Positions 9,501 to 17,930 of a DNA stretch of 64,000 nucleotides are shown in pieces. A program made the position numbers and the translations under genes. The stretch is from Pseudanabaena sp. M53BS1SP1A06MG (GTDB lineage Bacteria > Cyanobacteriota > Cyanobacteriia > Pseudanabaenales > Pseudanabaenaceae). Under the pieces are notes generated by a model. It made no database searches, was not told where the DNA came from, and was given only the letters and a program-made list of their open reading frames with translations. Each line of letters starts with the position of its first letter. Position 1 is the stretch's first letter. Location: the NCBI GenBank assembly GCA_020404105.1, contig JADBWH010000076.1, forward strand, positions 1-64,000, read 5' to 3'.

Positions 9501-9830
9501 ATGTAATTTATGGGAGCTATCAGGATCTTTTGAGGCAGACTTTATAGATTCAGCCTTTTGAGCGCTAAGCGCTAACTTATTTTGAATTTGAGCAAGGGAA
9601 GTATTAGCTAGATCAAGCAAATCAGGATCATCCGTAAGGGTTAATACCTTTTGGTATTGCACCTTAGCGTACTCAATTTTACCTGCTTTACGAAAGGTTG
9701 CGCCTAACCAAATATGCAGTTTGGGATTGCGAGGATCTTCATACAACAATTCTGAGAACTGCTGCATTGCCTCTTCATACTGCCCCTCTGCATAGGAGTG
9801 TAGAGCCGCCTGATACTGAGCTGTCATCAT
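6561..9830 (-). CDS. TPR-containing methyl-accepting chemotaxis protein, PilJ-like
   Basis: A 1089-residue chemoreceptor. The N-terminus (1-110) has tetratricopeptide-like helices (SYAEGQYEEAMQQFSELLYEDP, IWLGATFRKAGKIEYAKVQY shared across two repeats), followed by a low-complexity linker (about 110-290), TM1 (about 308-332), an extracytoplasmic sensor segment, TM2 (about 612-635), one or two HAMP-like segments (about 640-810) and an MCP signalling domain whose hairpin tip carries IKTNFLAINASLES near 925. The TPR N-terminus and architecture resemble cyanobacterial PilJ/HmpD receptors for type IV pilus motility. The downstream CheA-like gene is its likely kinase. No cheW or cheY gene adjoins. 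Confidence 0.88.
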   Translation of the reverse strand: MMTAQYQAALHSYAEGQYEEAMQQFSELLYEDPRNPKLHIWLGATFRKAGKIEYAKVQYQKVLTLTDDPDLLDLANTSLAQIQNKLALSAQKAESIKSASKDPDSSHKLHEPSSQQKIPQVMYPQVNAILGTSRLADNGIASNSDLAESSEDQTLLLDSNGNVPNNVSVSKPQNAIKISNGVVPPPPVIASLLNKQQQVIMPEEHSSETLIFSDKTMEWSTNPLAPSSVLQDTIATLQNNKSQDGKTGKNKKIKNQVKFPPLESEAFIAANEQRNPEEIVSNKSANSSASAFAIEDMLKFSLKFSTVGQKITLWGALVATIPALILGGTAYKVGDSLLLAKVKQAQQSEAITLAKITENFLHKQASDVGVLKTLLVSAEVGQNTLQDLPITPNLSEPNRTLKLLASLPINQQRQYKQLLTNRLNLYSQAYPQYTSIAIFSTNGELLAQSNKSKILQTINPNLLNKATTSDNVLISDPVAVKDGASLYAVTSLKSSVSQKIGLILQVEIPIKSLVSELSSNKYSNGKSNFYLIDNSNKYIASSQTVTLGEDALTDFAILPSLRSLVSNDLPEIVKGDRNPLILAYATVSNMQSYGMAWDIVTTIDKSTAISGHQNLLLVIGIGIATTPLLVATISYALSRRLSNKLKDIRTALRDLSQGNTHTSLRSLSVEGNDELADISLSINNMSGQFQVMMQKQEQERKRLQSQVVKMFKVLSKLAREEKQEIKDDDISDLNIMKLGKKIRQEMVQRNAEVANFRQQKADLQAQLVQMLKDVQALADGDLTVSTKSIDGNLNNVPTFFDDVIRGLLNIVMQVKSSASQVNLSLGQNEQAIASLTSVSQRQIDTVTRSLNTVQMAKISANSITTISQNVLKSSQIFAEKLSESDRSIDAVMTKVGELQGTVVNTAKRVKHLGEVSQKIAKAISAINEIAIKTNFLAINASLESSRSGDMGNGFAIVAEEVGELAARSVAATKEVEGLLSSIQIETSAVMTAVASGSSQAAESVQLATSAKDSLLQISHISQQIEELASSISDATISQVQTSEGVANLMKDISHIAKRNLAASLEVSKFFKTTKGCSGDLLQALTKFKT

Positions 9831-10464
9831 GATCGTCCCTGTATGAAATACGTCTTTGCTTGTTTCGAATAAGGAGCTTTAGGTCTCTACAAGTCTCCTA
9901 ATACACAATTAAACGCATTAGTATGTAAATCCTCTAGCGCCATTTTGCTTGTGTTTATTAAAAAAAGTGCTATTGTATATAAGGACTTGTTATTCTCAGT
10001 TATATACAAATTGAAAAAGCTGGTTTTATTGCTTGGATGTGATTGGCTTCTCAACGAAAAACTAGGCGACAGACGTGAATCTGACCCTACGCTTTCTTGG
10101 GATGATGCCTGTGAAGGTCCCAGTATGTTCTGATCGACCTCCTAACTATTAGGGTTGTAACCACTGTTGACAGCCTAGGTCGGTCACTTCTCATAAATGA
10201 GAAGAATAAATATTTTCAAAACTGAATATTTAGCATTAAGAACCGTTAGAGCAGAGATTATTCCATGTTCATTTTTTAGCTTGGCAGTAATTGGTGTTTT
10301 GACTAACATACCAGACTGTCAATGTTTAAATTGTGACAGATCAAAAAGTTTAGGTTCTACGATGTTCGATTTTGCTTGTTCAGTTTTTGAAGCTTGCTCA
10401 ATTTTTATTGCATACATTTGCATACATCTACTAACACACAAACATCTAGGACTTATAGAGAACC
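9831..10464. other. 634-bp intergenic region between divergent genes
   Basis: No convincing gene is seen. Two short frames (9945-10133 and 10197-10484, plus) have no family-like features and the second runs into the next gene in another frame. An 18-bp palindrome, cttctcat-AA-atgagaag, lies at 10187-10204. The region must hold the promoters of the divergent chemoreceptor gene and the deoxyhypusine-synthase-like gene, but no -10/-35 pair could be assigned with confidence. Confidence 0.5.
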
Positions 10465-11526
10465 ATGAAACGCGAACTACTTAAACAGACTGTTGAACAT
10501 ATTGACATCAAGACATTTGATGTTGTGGGATTGGTTGATGCAATGGCAAATACAGCTTTTCAAGGACGTAATCTTGGACGTGCGGCTCGTATTTACGACA
10601 ATATGATCCAAGATAAGGATTGTGCAATCATCCTATGTTTAGCAGGTTCTTTATTTAGTGCTGGTCTAAAAGGAATTGTCTACGATTTGATTGTCAATAA
10701 CATGGTAGACATGATTGTCTCTACAGGTGCAAACATCGTCGATCAAGACTTCTTTGAGGCTCTTGGCTTCCGTCACTATGTGGGTGATATCTTTGCTGAT
10801 GACGCGGTATTACGTGAAAATGCAATTGATCGCATCTATGACACCTACATCGACGAAGACGAACTGCGAGTTTGCGACATGACGATCGCCGAAATTGCGA
10901 ATTCTCTTCCTCCTCGGGCATACTCTTCTCGTGAATTCATCCATGAAATGGGTGCATATTTAGATAAGAATGCCAAAAATCGCCACTCCGTTGTTTTGGC
11001 AGCCTATGAGCATCAAGTTCCAATCTTTGTTCCTGCTTTCAGTGATTGTTCCGCAGGTTTTGGTTTAGTGCATCATCAGTGGAACTCTCCCGAAGAGCAT
11101 GTCAGTATTGACTCTGTAAAGGATTTCCGTGAATTGACTCAGTGCAAGCTGGCAAGCCCTCATACTGGTCTATTTATGATTGGTGGTGGTGTACCGAAGA
11201 ATTTCGCACAAGATACTGTCGTTGCGGCGGAATTGCTCGGTTTTGATGCTGCTATGCACAAGTATGCTGTGCAAATCACCGTTGCTGATGAGCGTGACGG
11301 TGCTCTGTCGGGTTCTACTTTGAAGGAAGCTCATTCTTGGGGCAAAGTAGATATCGTACAAGAACAGATGGTGTTCTCAGAAGCGACTGTGGCACTACCT
11401 CTGATTGCAGGTTATGCTTACGGTAAGAAGAATTGGTGTGATCGTGCTCCTCGTCATTTAGCTCAAGTTTTCAATAAGCCATCTGTGACGACTTTCAGCA
11501 GTATTTCTACTCCAGTTAGCGTATAG
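10465..11526 (+). CDS. Deoxyhypusine synthase-like enzyme (polyamine metabolism)
   Basis: A 353-residue protein of the deoxyhypusine synthase family, NAD-dependent enzymes that move an aminobutyl group from a polyamine to an acceptor amine. GLKGIVYDLIVNNMVDMIVSTGANIVDQDF matches the N-terminal dinucleotide-binding region in pattern, and SWGKVD places the catalytic lysine at 294. Bacteria lack eIF5A; bacterial members are reported to make homospermidine or guanidino polyamines (for example from agmatine) rather than hypusine. Which product forms here cannot be read from sequence. It ends at a clear intrinsic terminator and has no operon partner. Confidence 0.85.
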   Translation: MKRELLKQTVEHIDIKTFDVVGLVDAMANTAFQGRNLGRAARIYDNMIQDKDCAIILCLAGSLFSAGLKGIVYDLIVNNMVDMIVSTGANIVDQDFFEALGFRHYVGDIFADDAVLRENAIDRIYDTYIDEDELRVCDMTIAEIANSLPPRAYSSREFIHEMGAYLDKNAKNRHSVVLAAYEHQVPIFVPAFSDCSAGFGLVHHQWNSPEEHVSIDSVKDFRELTQCKLASPHTGLFMIGGGVPKNFAQDTVVAAELLGFDAAMHKYAVQITVADERDGALSGSTLKEAHSWGKVDIVQEQMVFSEATVALPLIAGYAYGKKNWCDRAPRHLAQVFNKPSVTTFSSISTPVSV

Positions 11527-11536
11527 AAAAATAGAC

Positions 11537-11563
11537 AAAAGCCTTGCATTTCTAGGCTTTTTT
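11537..11563 (+). terminator. Rho-independent terminator
   Basis: AAAAGCCT (11537-11544) pairs with AGGCTTTT (11554-11561) around a 9-nt loop and the stem runs into a T-run. It lies 10 bases after the stop of the deoxyhypusine-synthase-like gene. Confidence 0.8.
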
Positions 11564-11694
11564 GGATTAATGATTTAGGATTGGCGGTATTTCATATCGC
11601 CAATCCTTTTTATTTTTGTTTCTCTCAGCCCTCAGTGTAAGCTAGCTGAGCGAAGTTAAATCTGTAGTTTTTATTTAAATTATCTATAATTTCT

Positions 11695-12502
11695 CTAAGT
11701 GCAGGACAAAAATTTAATGGAGTTAAAGAAAACTTGGGAATTGAGATGAAGATCAAAGATGATATGACGCAGGAAATCAAAACCAAGACGAAACAGAGTC
11801 TCAATGGCCCAACACTTGGCATAGTCAGCAATAGCTTTATCAGGATCGTGAGCAGTAGGGACAATTAATAAATCCCCATCCTCCAGACGCATAGCCGCAA
11901 TATAAAGCAAATGTCTCCAAACTAGTCTCAGTTTGGAGAGGACTTTGGATTGACCAACTTGGAGATCTTGGGAACAAATGTCAGCGCGTAGTTGTTTCAG
12001 TCCATCATCCCTCACCCACAAACTCTCGGTCGGCGGTCAAAAAGTCGATTTTACGATCTCCAAATAGTTCTAAGAAACGATTCCATAATTGACAAAGCTC
12101 TTTGGTGTTGGAGTTACCTTTTTTGTCCAGCATCATCGATACCAAGGGGAATGCAACTCCGTGATGTACGACAGCCAATGTCAGCACATTAAACACAGTC
12201 TCACCGAATTTCCAATCAGTACGGTCGAAGGAAATTAACCATGGTTCAGGTATTTTCATCACTTTGACGACCATGAAAGCAATGCTTTCATGGTCCACTT
12301 CAAGCTATCGAAAAAATCTTTGTAACCGCTTAAAGTTGTGGTTCGACTTTGGCTTTACCTCTAAATCCTGTGGCGATTTCTGCTAGGTTGACTGTCTTTA
12401 CTCGCATTAACGCAATTAAGAATATCGAACAAAAGCTAGTCTTGCTCCATTCCATTGCAGATGTTGCTGCAACTTTTCGCGAAATAGGTTAATCTCTTCC
12501 AT
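11695..12502 (-). pseudogene. IS4-family transposase pseudogene
   Basis: Fragments in different frames add up to one transposase. The N-terminus starts at 12502 (MEEINLFREKLQQHLQWNG) and soon meets a stop. The next frame, from about 12298, gives EPWLISFDRTDWKFGETVFN (first catalytic Asp) and DFLTADREFVGEG (second Asp). A third frame from 12021 gives YAKCWAIETLF (catalytic Glu). Protein sequence is missing between REFVGEG and DGLKQLRADI and again after IETLF. With several frame breaks and deletions it cannot make an active enzyme. Confidence 0.85.
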
Positions 12503-12580
12503 AGGGGTTTGATGAATGGTGTAGTTATCTTCTATAAAGTCCCTTCCTGTCTACTTTTGCAACTTTTTGTCCTGTACTAA
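11696..12580 (-). mobile_element. Internally deleted IS4-type insertion sequence remnant
   Basis: The ends match as inverted repeats: gtgcaggacaaaaa at 11699-11712 and tttttgtcctgtac at 12564-12577 (13 of 14 positions). Between them lies a broken transposase on the minus strand. The element is about 0.9 kb where members of this group are usually near 1.3-1.5 kb, which agrees with the missing protein segments. No clear target duplication was identified. Confidence 0.7.
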
Positions 12581-12639
12581 GGTTTGTGGAATAGGACTAA
12601 AATTGATCTAGAGGTTAATTTGTATAGACTCTTTGACTT

Positions 12640-13387
12640 ATGGTTGCTTCACCCGATCGCCTATTAGTGAGCTATGAAGAATATCTCGCTTGGGAATCAA
12701 CCCAAGAAATGCGCCATGAATTTTGCGATGGTGAAGTTATCGCTATGGCAGACAGTAGCCGTAACCATAATCACGTCTCACTCAATTTTTCTAAAATCTT
12801 AGATAATGCACTAGCTGATCGCTCCTGCGAAGTTTACATTGCTGATGTTAAGATGCAGGTACAGCCAAGAGACAAATATTTTTATCCTGATGTAATAGTT
12901 AACGCAAGTTCGGGATAATTTGAAACAGGCTTTGAGAGAGGGTTTGCGTAGCAAACCCTCTCTCAAAGCCTAAAAGTAAAAGCCTTGCTTAGCAAGGCTT
13001 TTACTTTTAGGCTTTGAAAATTTGCCAGCTTAAACCGAACTGACGTTAGTTACTTGCGATGAACGTGATCGCCACGATGCCCAATTAGTCAGTTTTCCTT
13101 GCTTGATTATCGAAGTGATCTCCCCATCAACCGAAGCCTTCGATCGCGGATTTAGGTTTTCACAATATCGCAATTTCGAGGCCTTGCAAGAATATGTCTT
13201 GGTGCAAGTCGAGCAGCCAATTGTGGAAGTATTTCAGCGCAATGAGCAGGGGCAATAGGTATTTTTTGAGTATGGCATCGGTGATCGGCTATTCCTGAAA
13301 TCCGTCAATGTCGAACTAGGAATTAGCGATCTGTATCAACAAATCCAATCTGATCCTAATTCACAAAATGGGGATACCACTTTGTGA
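12640..13387 (+). pseudogene. Uma2-family (DUF820) putative nuclease gene, split by a MITE
   Basis: The 5' part encodes a typical Uma2 N-terminus (LLVSYEEYLAWESTQEMRHE, then DGEVIAMADSS and the YPDVIV strand) to base 12901. The frame is then broken by a 145-bp family B MITE flanked by TAGTTA. Removing the MITE and one TAGTTA restores VIVTCDERDRHDAQLVSFPC and the core IEVISPSTEAFDRG, with YVLVQVEQPIVEVF after it. A second lesion, a TAG at 13256-13258 where Trp would be expected before VFFEYG, lies in the 3' part, which ends in TGA at 13385-13387. Uma2 proteins are PD-(D/E)XK-fold proteins, very numerous in cyanobacteria. Confidence 0.9.
12902..13046. repeat. MITE family B, copy 1 (145 bp)
   Basis: Begins ACGCAAGTTCGGG and ends CCGAACTGACGT, imperfect terminal inverted repeats. 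Two internal hairpins: GAGAGAGGGTTTGC/GCAAACCCTCTCTC-type, then an AAGCCTAAAAGTAAAAGCCT stem with its complement. The flanks TAGTTA (12896-12901 and 13047-13052) are a 6-bp direct repeat, read as a target duplication. Two other full copies have exactly the same length (60237-60381, 61963-62107). Confidence 0.9.
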
Positions 13388-13409
13388 ATTAAAAAGTGAA
13401 TAAAAAAAA

Positions 13410-14597
13410 CTAAGTCACGCGGGTCAAAATGATAAATCCAGCCGTAATCCCAATTAGATTTGGCATCCATGCAGCAGCAATTGGCGAGAGAAACTCCACC
13501 TGTCCAAGCGCACCGCAGATAAACAGCAGTAAATAATAGCCAAAAATAATTAATACGCTTAAGCCAAACCCGATCGCTGCACCAGTTCTTTGTGGGCGCA
13601 TTCCTAGGGATGCTCCAACGATCGCAAATACGACACAGATAAAGGGAAGTGCATATTTTTGCTCGAGTCTGACCTCTAACTTGCGGATCTCCTTTGTATT
13701 GCCAGATTGTCTCAGTAGTTCAATATTGCGTCGAATATCCTCGATATTCATCTCTTCAGCACTACGCTGTTCTTGCGCCAAGTCTAGGGGTGCACGGGGT
13801 AACTTGAGATTTTGATCATCAAAGCGGAGAATACTGCGATAATTACCGTCCGCTCCAACGAGATAGGTTGTACCTTTGCTAAATTTCCACACATTTTGTT
13901 CGGGCAACCACACTGCGGACTCCGCCGACAAAATTTGCTGGATCTGTCCTTGGGAAAAGTCTAAGACGGTTAACCCACGCATTTCCTTGCCATCAAAGCT
14001 ACGAGCATAAAAGCTACGCACTAAGCCTTGCCTAGTTGTGCCATCTTCTTGTGGTACATCACCATATTGCTGATAGACAATATCTTGTTTTTTAAATTGG
14101 AGATTTTCTTGATTGAGAGCTGCTCGTAATGTACTGCGTGATTGCCAGTTTGCCGCAGGGACGATCGCCTCATTAAACACGTAGGTCATCCCTGTGACAA
14201 AGAGGCTTAGTACCAATGCAGGTAAAACCAATCGGTACGCACTCACCCCACAACTGCGTAAAGCTGTAGTCTCACCATCCCCAGACATACGGCTATAGGA
14301 AAGCAATGTTGCAAGTAGCATCGACATCGGGAATGAGTAGACCATAAATCCAGGAATTTGATAACCAAAAATCTGAAGTGCTGTCCAGATACTTAATCCT
14401 GAATCTGTAATGAGACGGATTAGTTCAAATAGTGATCCGATCGCTAAAATCACTGATGAAAATGCTCCTACCCCGAATAAAAAAGGGGTTAGCATTTGTG
14501 TGAATAAATAGCGATCCATGATCGATAGTTTTGGTAGCCATCCCTGCGACACTTTTGTAGCTTTTTTCCTCGGATGCGTCGTTTGTAAGGTTGCCAT
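13410..14597 (-). CDS. LptF/LptG-family lipopolysaccharide export permease
   Basis: A 395-residue YjgP/YjgQ-family inner-membrane protein. Membrane segments are visible near residues 28-60 (TPFLFGVGAFSSVILAIGSL), 75-100, 118-140, and three at the C-terminus from about 310 to 390, flanking a periplasmic beta-rich domain (about 150-290). LptF/G proteins pull lipopolysaccharide out of the inner membrane, driven by LptB, and hand it to LptA. One gene of this family lies here; a homodimer or a second copy elsewhere cannot be decided. It follows lptB by 86 bp on the same strand. Confidence 0.93.
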   Translation of the reverse strand: MATLQTTHPRKKATKVSQGWLPKLSIMDRYLFTQMLTPFLFGVGAFSSVILAIGSLFELIRLITDSGLSIWTALQIFGYQIPGFMVYSFPMSMLLATLLSYSRMSGDGETTALRSCGVSAYRLVLPALVLSLFVTGMTYVFNEAIVPAANWQSRSTLRAALNQENLQFKKQDIVYQQYGDVPQEDGTTRQGLVRSFYARSFDGKEMRGLTVLDFSQGQIQQILSAESAVWLPEQNVWKFSKGTTYLVGADGNYRSILRFDDQNLKLPRAPLDLAQEQRSAEEMNIEDIRRNIELLRQSGNTKEIRKLEVRLEQKYALPFICVVFAIVGASLGMRPQRTGAAIGFGLSVLIIFGYYLLLFICGALGQVEFLSPIAAAWMPNLIGITAGFIILTRVT

Positions 14598-14683
14598 TTC
14601 TGAATTATGACTCTATTCGAGATTACAGGTTTTTGGGTCGATTATTTTTTTTCCTTACCTAAATGGAATGGAATAAAAAAATA

Positions 14684-15412
14684 CTAAAAATGAAATTTTT
14701 CACCGAGATAGTACTTGCGAACATCAGGATCGTTAGCTAATTCTCGGCTAGAGCCATCAGCAAATACTTCACCATCACGCATGATATAGGCTCGGTCAGT
14801 AATTGACAGTGTTTCGCGAACATTATGGTCGGTGATCAAAACCCCCATATTACGATCGCGCAGGTTACTGATAATCGTCTGAATTTCACTCACAGCGATC
14901 GGATCGATTCCTGCAAAGGGTTCATCCAACAAAATAAATTTAGGTCCCTCTTCCCCAACCGCCAAAGCTCTGGCAATTTCGGTGCGACGACGCTCTCCCC
15001 CTGAGACTTGGATACCCATTGTATCCGCAATTTTCGTCAACCGAAATTCCTCTAACAAAGTGCGGAGGCGATGAACCTGCTTTTTTGGTGGTACGTTAGT
15101 TTGCTGCATCACTAATAAGATATTATCTCGTACCGATAACTGTCGAAAAATAGTGGCTTCCTGCGCGAGATATGCCATCCCCATCCGCGCACGTTGGTGA
15201 ATTGGCCAACGAGTAATATCTTGTTTGTCTAACCAGACACTACCACTATCAGGCTGTACCAAACCCGTAGCCATATAAAACGAGGTAGTCTTGCCAGCAC
15301 CATTAGGACCTAGTAAACCGACAATTTCCCCTTGTTTTACGGTAAGGCTCACTTGCTGAACAACTTGTCTACCGTTGTAATTTTTACTAACGTTGTCAAG
15401 GGTGATTTGCAT
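14684..15412 (-). CDS. lptB: LPS export ABC transporter ATP-binding protein LptB
   Basis: A 242-residue ABC ATPase with all core motifs: Walker A GPNGAGKTTSFYM near residue 35, Q-loop, signature VSGGERRRTEIARAL near 137, Walker B FILLDEPFAGIDP near 160, and the H-loop LITDHNVRETL. The F-A-G-I-D-P form of Walker B and the NVRETL after the switch His are characteristic of LptB. It powers lipopolysaccharide extraction with LptF/G. It sits between lptA (100 bp upstream) and the permease gene. Confidence 0.96.
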   Translation of the reverse strand: MQITLDNVSKNYNGRQVVQQVSLTVKQGEIVGLLGPNGAGKTTSFYMATGLVQPDSGSVWLDKQDITRWPIHQRARMGMAYLAQEATIFRQLSVRDNILLVMQQTNVPPKKQVHRLRTLLEEFRLTKIADTMGIQVSGGERRRTEIARALAVGEEGPKFILLDEPFAGIDPIAVSEIQTIISNLRDRNMGVLITDHNVRETLSITDRAYIMRDGEVFADGSSRELANDPDVRKYYLGEKFHF

Positions 15413-15512
15413 TACTCAATATCATTATTCAATTGTTTTTGGGTTTTGAGAGGGCTGGAACTTAACACTAAGTTTGGCGATCGCCAAGCTGTTTTTGTCA
15501 GCTATTTGGCAT

Positions 15513-16097
15513 CTATGGCTTAGATTGACCAGAATTATTTTCTAAGCTGGGTGAGCTAACCTGTTGTTTTTTAAATGCAGGTTTAATTTGATTTACTGGT
15601 GAAGCCGAAGTTACAGGAGTATTGATTGCTTCGCGGTCTGGAACCACGTAAATCGTCTCTACCTGTTGATTGTCAGGTGGCGAGGCAACAAACTTACCCT
15701 CACTGACAAGATAGGTAATTGTTTGCGCTTTGATACTATTAACACCTTCTTGGGTAACGACCACATTTCCCGTTAAAACTACACGCTGTTCCTTAGAAAA
15801 ATACTGGGCTTGCTCGGCGATCGCATCGATTTGTCGGGCGGGATAGCTCATTTTTACGTTACCAGTTGCAGTAACTACACCTGTATTTGCATTTGCTTCC
15901 TGCACATCCGCCCGAATTGTCAAAGCTGTATTTGCATTTTGGGCTTGAGTTGCAGGCAGTGAGCTAGTCGCGATTATAAAAAGTGGCAACACAACTAGAA
16001 ATAACTTACCAATTGATCCAATGGTAAATCTTTGCTTAGTTTTTCCTTTTACCTTTTTTCCTTTGATTCGACCTTTTCCTTGAAATGATGTCTTCAT
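15513..16097 (-). CDS. lptA: LptA/OstA-like periplasmic LPS transport protein
   Basis: A 194-residue exported protein: a Lys/Arg-rich start, a signal-peptide core near 31-47 (LFLVVLPLFIIATSSLP) with likely cleavage after ATQAQ, then a beta-rich OstA domain (ALTIRADVQEANANTGVVTATGNVKMSYPARQIDAIAEQAQYF split over two strands, then VVLTGNVVVTQEG). LptA bridges the inner and outer membranes. Its ATG overlaps the stop of panC-cmk by ATGA, so translation is probably coupled. The C-terminal 45 residues are Pro/Ser/Gln-rich and unstructured in appearance. Confidence 0.88.
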   Translation of the reverse strand: MKTSFQGKGRIKGKKVKGKTKQRFTIGSIGKLFLVVLPLFIIATSSLPATQAQNANTALTIRADVQEANANTGVVTATGNVKMSYPARQIDAIAEQAQYFSKEQRVVLTGNVVVTQEGVNSIKAQTITYLVSEGKFVASPPDNQQVETIYVVPDREAINTPVTSASPVNQIKPAFKKQQVSSPSLENNSGQSKP

Positions 16098-17680
16098 AGA
16101 TTTTGTACCTTGGCTTCATACAAATTTACAATAGCAATGACTACTTCTTCTATAGATAGACCATCGGTATCCACTAAAGTTGCATCCTCCGCTTGAACCA
16201 AGGGTGAAAATTCTCTGGTGGAGTCCTTGCGATCACGTTCAGTAATTTCTTGCTCAAGGGTGGAGAGATCAGGAGCAGATTGACCTTGGGCTATGAGATC
16301 TGCATAACGACGTTTAGCACGTTCTTTTGCCGAGGCTGTCAAAAAGATCTTAACTTCAGCGTCAGGAAACACATGGGTTCCGATGTCACGCCCTTCCATG
16401 ACTACACCACCTGACTGACCAATTAGTTGCTGTTGCTTAACTAAAATTTCACGTACCGAGGGTTGAGCCGCAATTATGGAAACATGAGCTGTGATTTCGG
16501 GGGTACGAATCTCAGTGGTCACATCTTCACCATTGAGGAGTACTTGCATCGGTTTTCCAAGAATAGGGTTAGCAAATAGTTGGATTTTAGAGTTAGCGGC
16601 GATCGCTTGTACTTTTTCTTGATCGCGCAAGTCAATACCTTCACGCAATACTGCTAAAGTGACACTACGATACATAGCACCCGTATCTAAAAACAACAAG
16701 CCTAATTTGTTGGCAACTTGTTTTGTAACCGTTGATTTACCCGCACCTGCGGGACCATCGATCGCAATGATCGGTTTTCGGTGGGTAATAGTGTAGCTCA
16801 GCAAAATGTTATCGATTAATCGTGTGTTTCCAATTCGAGCAGCGATCGCCAGCATTAACTCTGCTTTAGGCGAAATTTGGCTGCATAGTTGCAAGGTCTT
16901 TGCATCAACTAATTCAATATACTCTAGGTTGATCTCAGGTAGCTTGGCTAAATAATTTTGAGCAACTTCGATGATCTGAGAGGGTGAGCAAAGTCCATGA
17001 CGAGAGAAAAACTGCTGCTTAGCTTGTTGCAAACTTTGATAAATATGCGCTGCCAAAATGTGATCTCTTGTTGATAAATATTGGTTTCGGGAACTGTAAG
17101 CTAATCCACTAGGTTCACGTAATGTTGGACAACCAATAATTTCTACAGGGATATTTAAATCATTTACCAACTGCCGAATTATTGCTAACTGCTGACCATC
17201 TTTATTACCAAAGTAAGCTCGATCAGGTTGAACAATGTTTAATAGCTTGGTGACGATAGTAGCTACACCTTGAAAATGTCCAACCCGCGATCGCCCACAG
17301 AGAAAATCCGTCATCTCTGTGGGTGGAATTACTTGGGTAACTTTTGCGGCGGTTACTCCCATCTCCTCAACACTTGGGGCAAAAATGGCATCAACGCCTG
17401 CGGTTTCACAAGTATGAAGATCCGTTTCGAGATTGCGTGGATATTGCTCAAAATCTTCCCCTGCTCCAAATTGTAAAGGATTGACAAAAATGCTAACCAC
17501 TACACAAACATTTTCTTTACGGGCACGATCAATCAAGCTTAAGTGACCAGTATGTAAAGCCCCCATTGTTGGTATAAGCCCGACTGAAACATTGGCAAGG
17601 GGTTGCCCAATGTTTTTTTTTGATTTTTGGTTATTTAAATAATGACGCAGAGAAGCGATCGTGGTAAATAACTGTGTCAA
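16094..17680 (-). CDS. panC/cmk: Bifunctional pantoate-beta-alanine ligase/cytidylate kinase
   Basis: A 528-residue fusion known in cyanobacteria. Residues 1-290 are PanC, with PTMGALHTGHLSLI near 33 (HIGH-like nucleotide motif), FVNPLQFG, and SSRNQYLS near 194; it makes pantothenate from pantoate, beta-alanine and ATP. Residues 300-528 are cytidylate kinase, with P-loop AIDGPAGAGKSTVTKQVA near 305, DTGAMYRSVT, and EGRDIGTHVFPDAEVKIF near 430; it phosphorylates CMP/dCMP. It heads the panC-cmk, lptA, lptB, permease series on the minus strand and overlaps lptA by 4 bases. Confidence 0.97.
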   Translation of the reverse strand: MTQLFTTIASLRHYLNNQKSKKNIGQPLANVSVGLIPTMGALHTGHLSLIDRARKENVCVVVSIFVNPLQFGAGEDFEQYPRNLETDLHTCETAGVDAIFAPSVEEMGVTAAKVTQVIPPTEMTDFLCGRSRVGHFQGVATIVTKLLNIVQPDRAYFGNKDGQQLAIIRQLVNDLNIPVEIIGCPTLREPSGLAYSSRNQYLSTRDHILAAHIYQSLQQAKQQFFSRHGLCSPSQIIEVAQNYLAKLPEINLEYIELVDAKTLQLCSQISPKAELMLAIAARIGNTRLIDNILLSYTITHRKPIIAIDGPAGAGKSTVTKQVANKLGLLFLDTGAMYRSVTLAVLREGIDLRDQEKVQAIAANSKIQLFANPILGKPMQVLLNGEDVTTEIRTPEITAHVSIIAAQPSVREILVKQQQLIGQSGGVVMEGRDIGTHVFPDAEVKIFLTASAKERAKRRYADLIAQGQSAPDLSTLEQEITERDRKDSTREFSPLVQAEDATLVDTDGLSIEEVVIAIVNLYEAKVQNL

Positions 17681-17781
17681 GTAATCACCTCAACGAACTC
17701 ATTATAAAAAGCATAGCTGCCTCTTGTAAGAAGTAGCTATGCTTCCCGCGCAGTTTTTGCAATTTATAATCCAGATAATTT

Positions 17782-17874
17782 TAGGATTTACGCAAACCGC
17801 ACGAGTTTATTGGGCTTGAAGTAAATTTGGTGCGGGCGAAGCCCGCACCAAATTTACCCAATGCGTAAGTCCTA
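17782..17874. repeat. MITE family A, copy 2 (93 bp)
   Basis: Same orientation and length as the copy at 1160-1252: taggatttacgca (17782-17794, one mismatch) and tgcgtaagtccta (17862-17874), with the central stem around gcgggcgaagcccgc. It lies between rlpA and panC-cmk. The inner stem differs from copy 1 at paired positions (aaatttggt/accaaattt instead of agatgtggt/accacatct), so base pairing has been preserved while sequence changed. Confidence 0.85.
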
Positions 17875-17930
17875 AATTTTTTGGAAGTGCTGCAATACGG
17901 ATCTTCCAAAAAATAGTGTTGCATAAGATT

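Noticed and set aside
9945-10133. 62-codon plus-strand frame
   Set aside because: Short, without similarity or start signal, in a region that also has to hold divergent promoters.
10197-10484. 95-codon plus-strand frame upstream of the deoxyhypusine-synthase-like gene
   Set aside because: Runs into the next gene in another frame, has no ribosome-binding site and an irregular composition; probably leader DNA.
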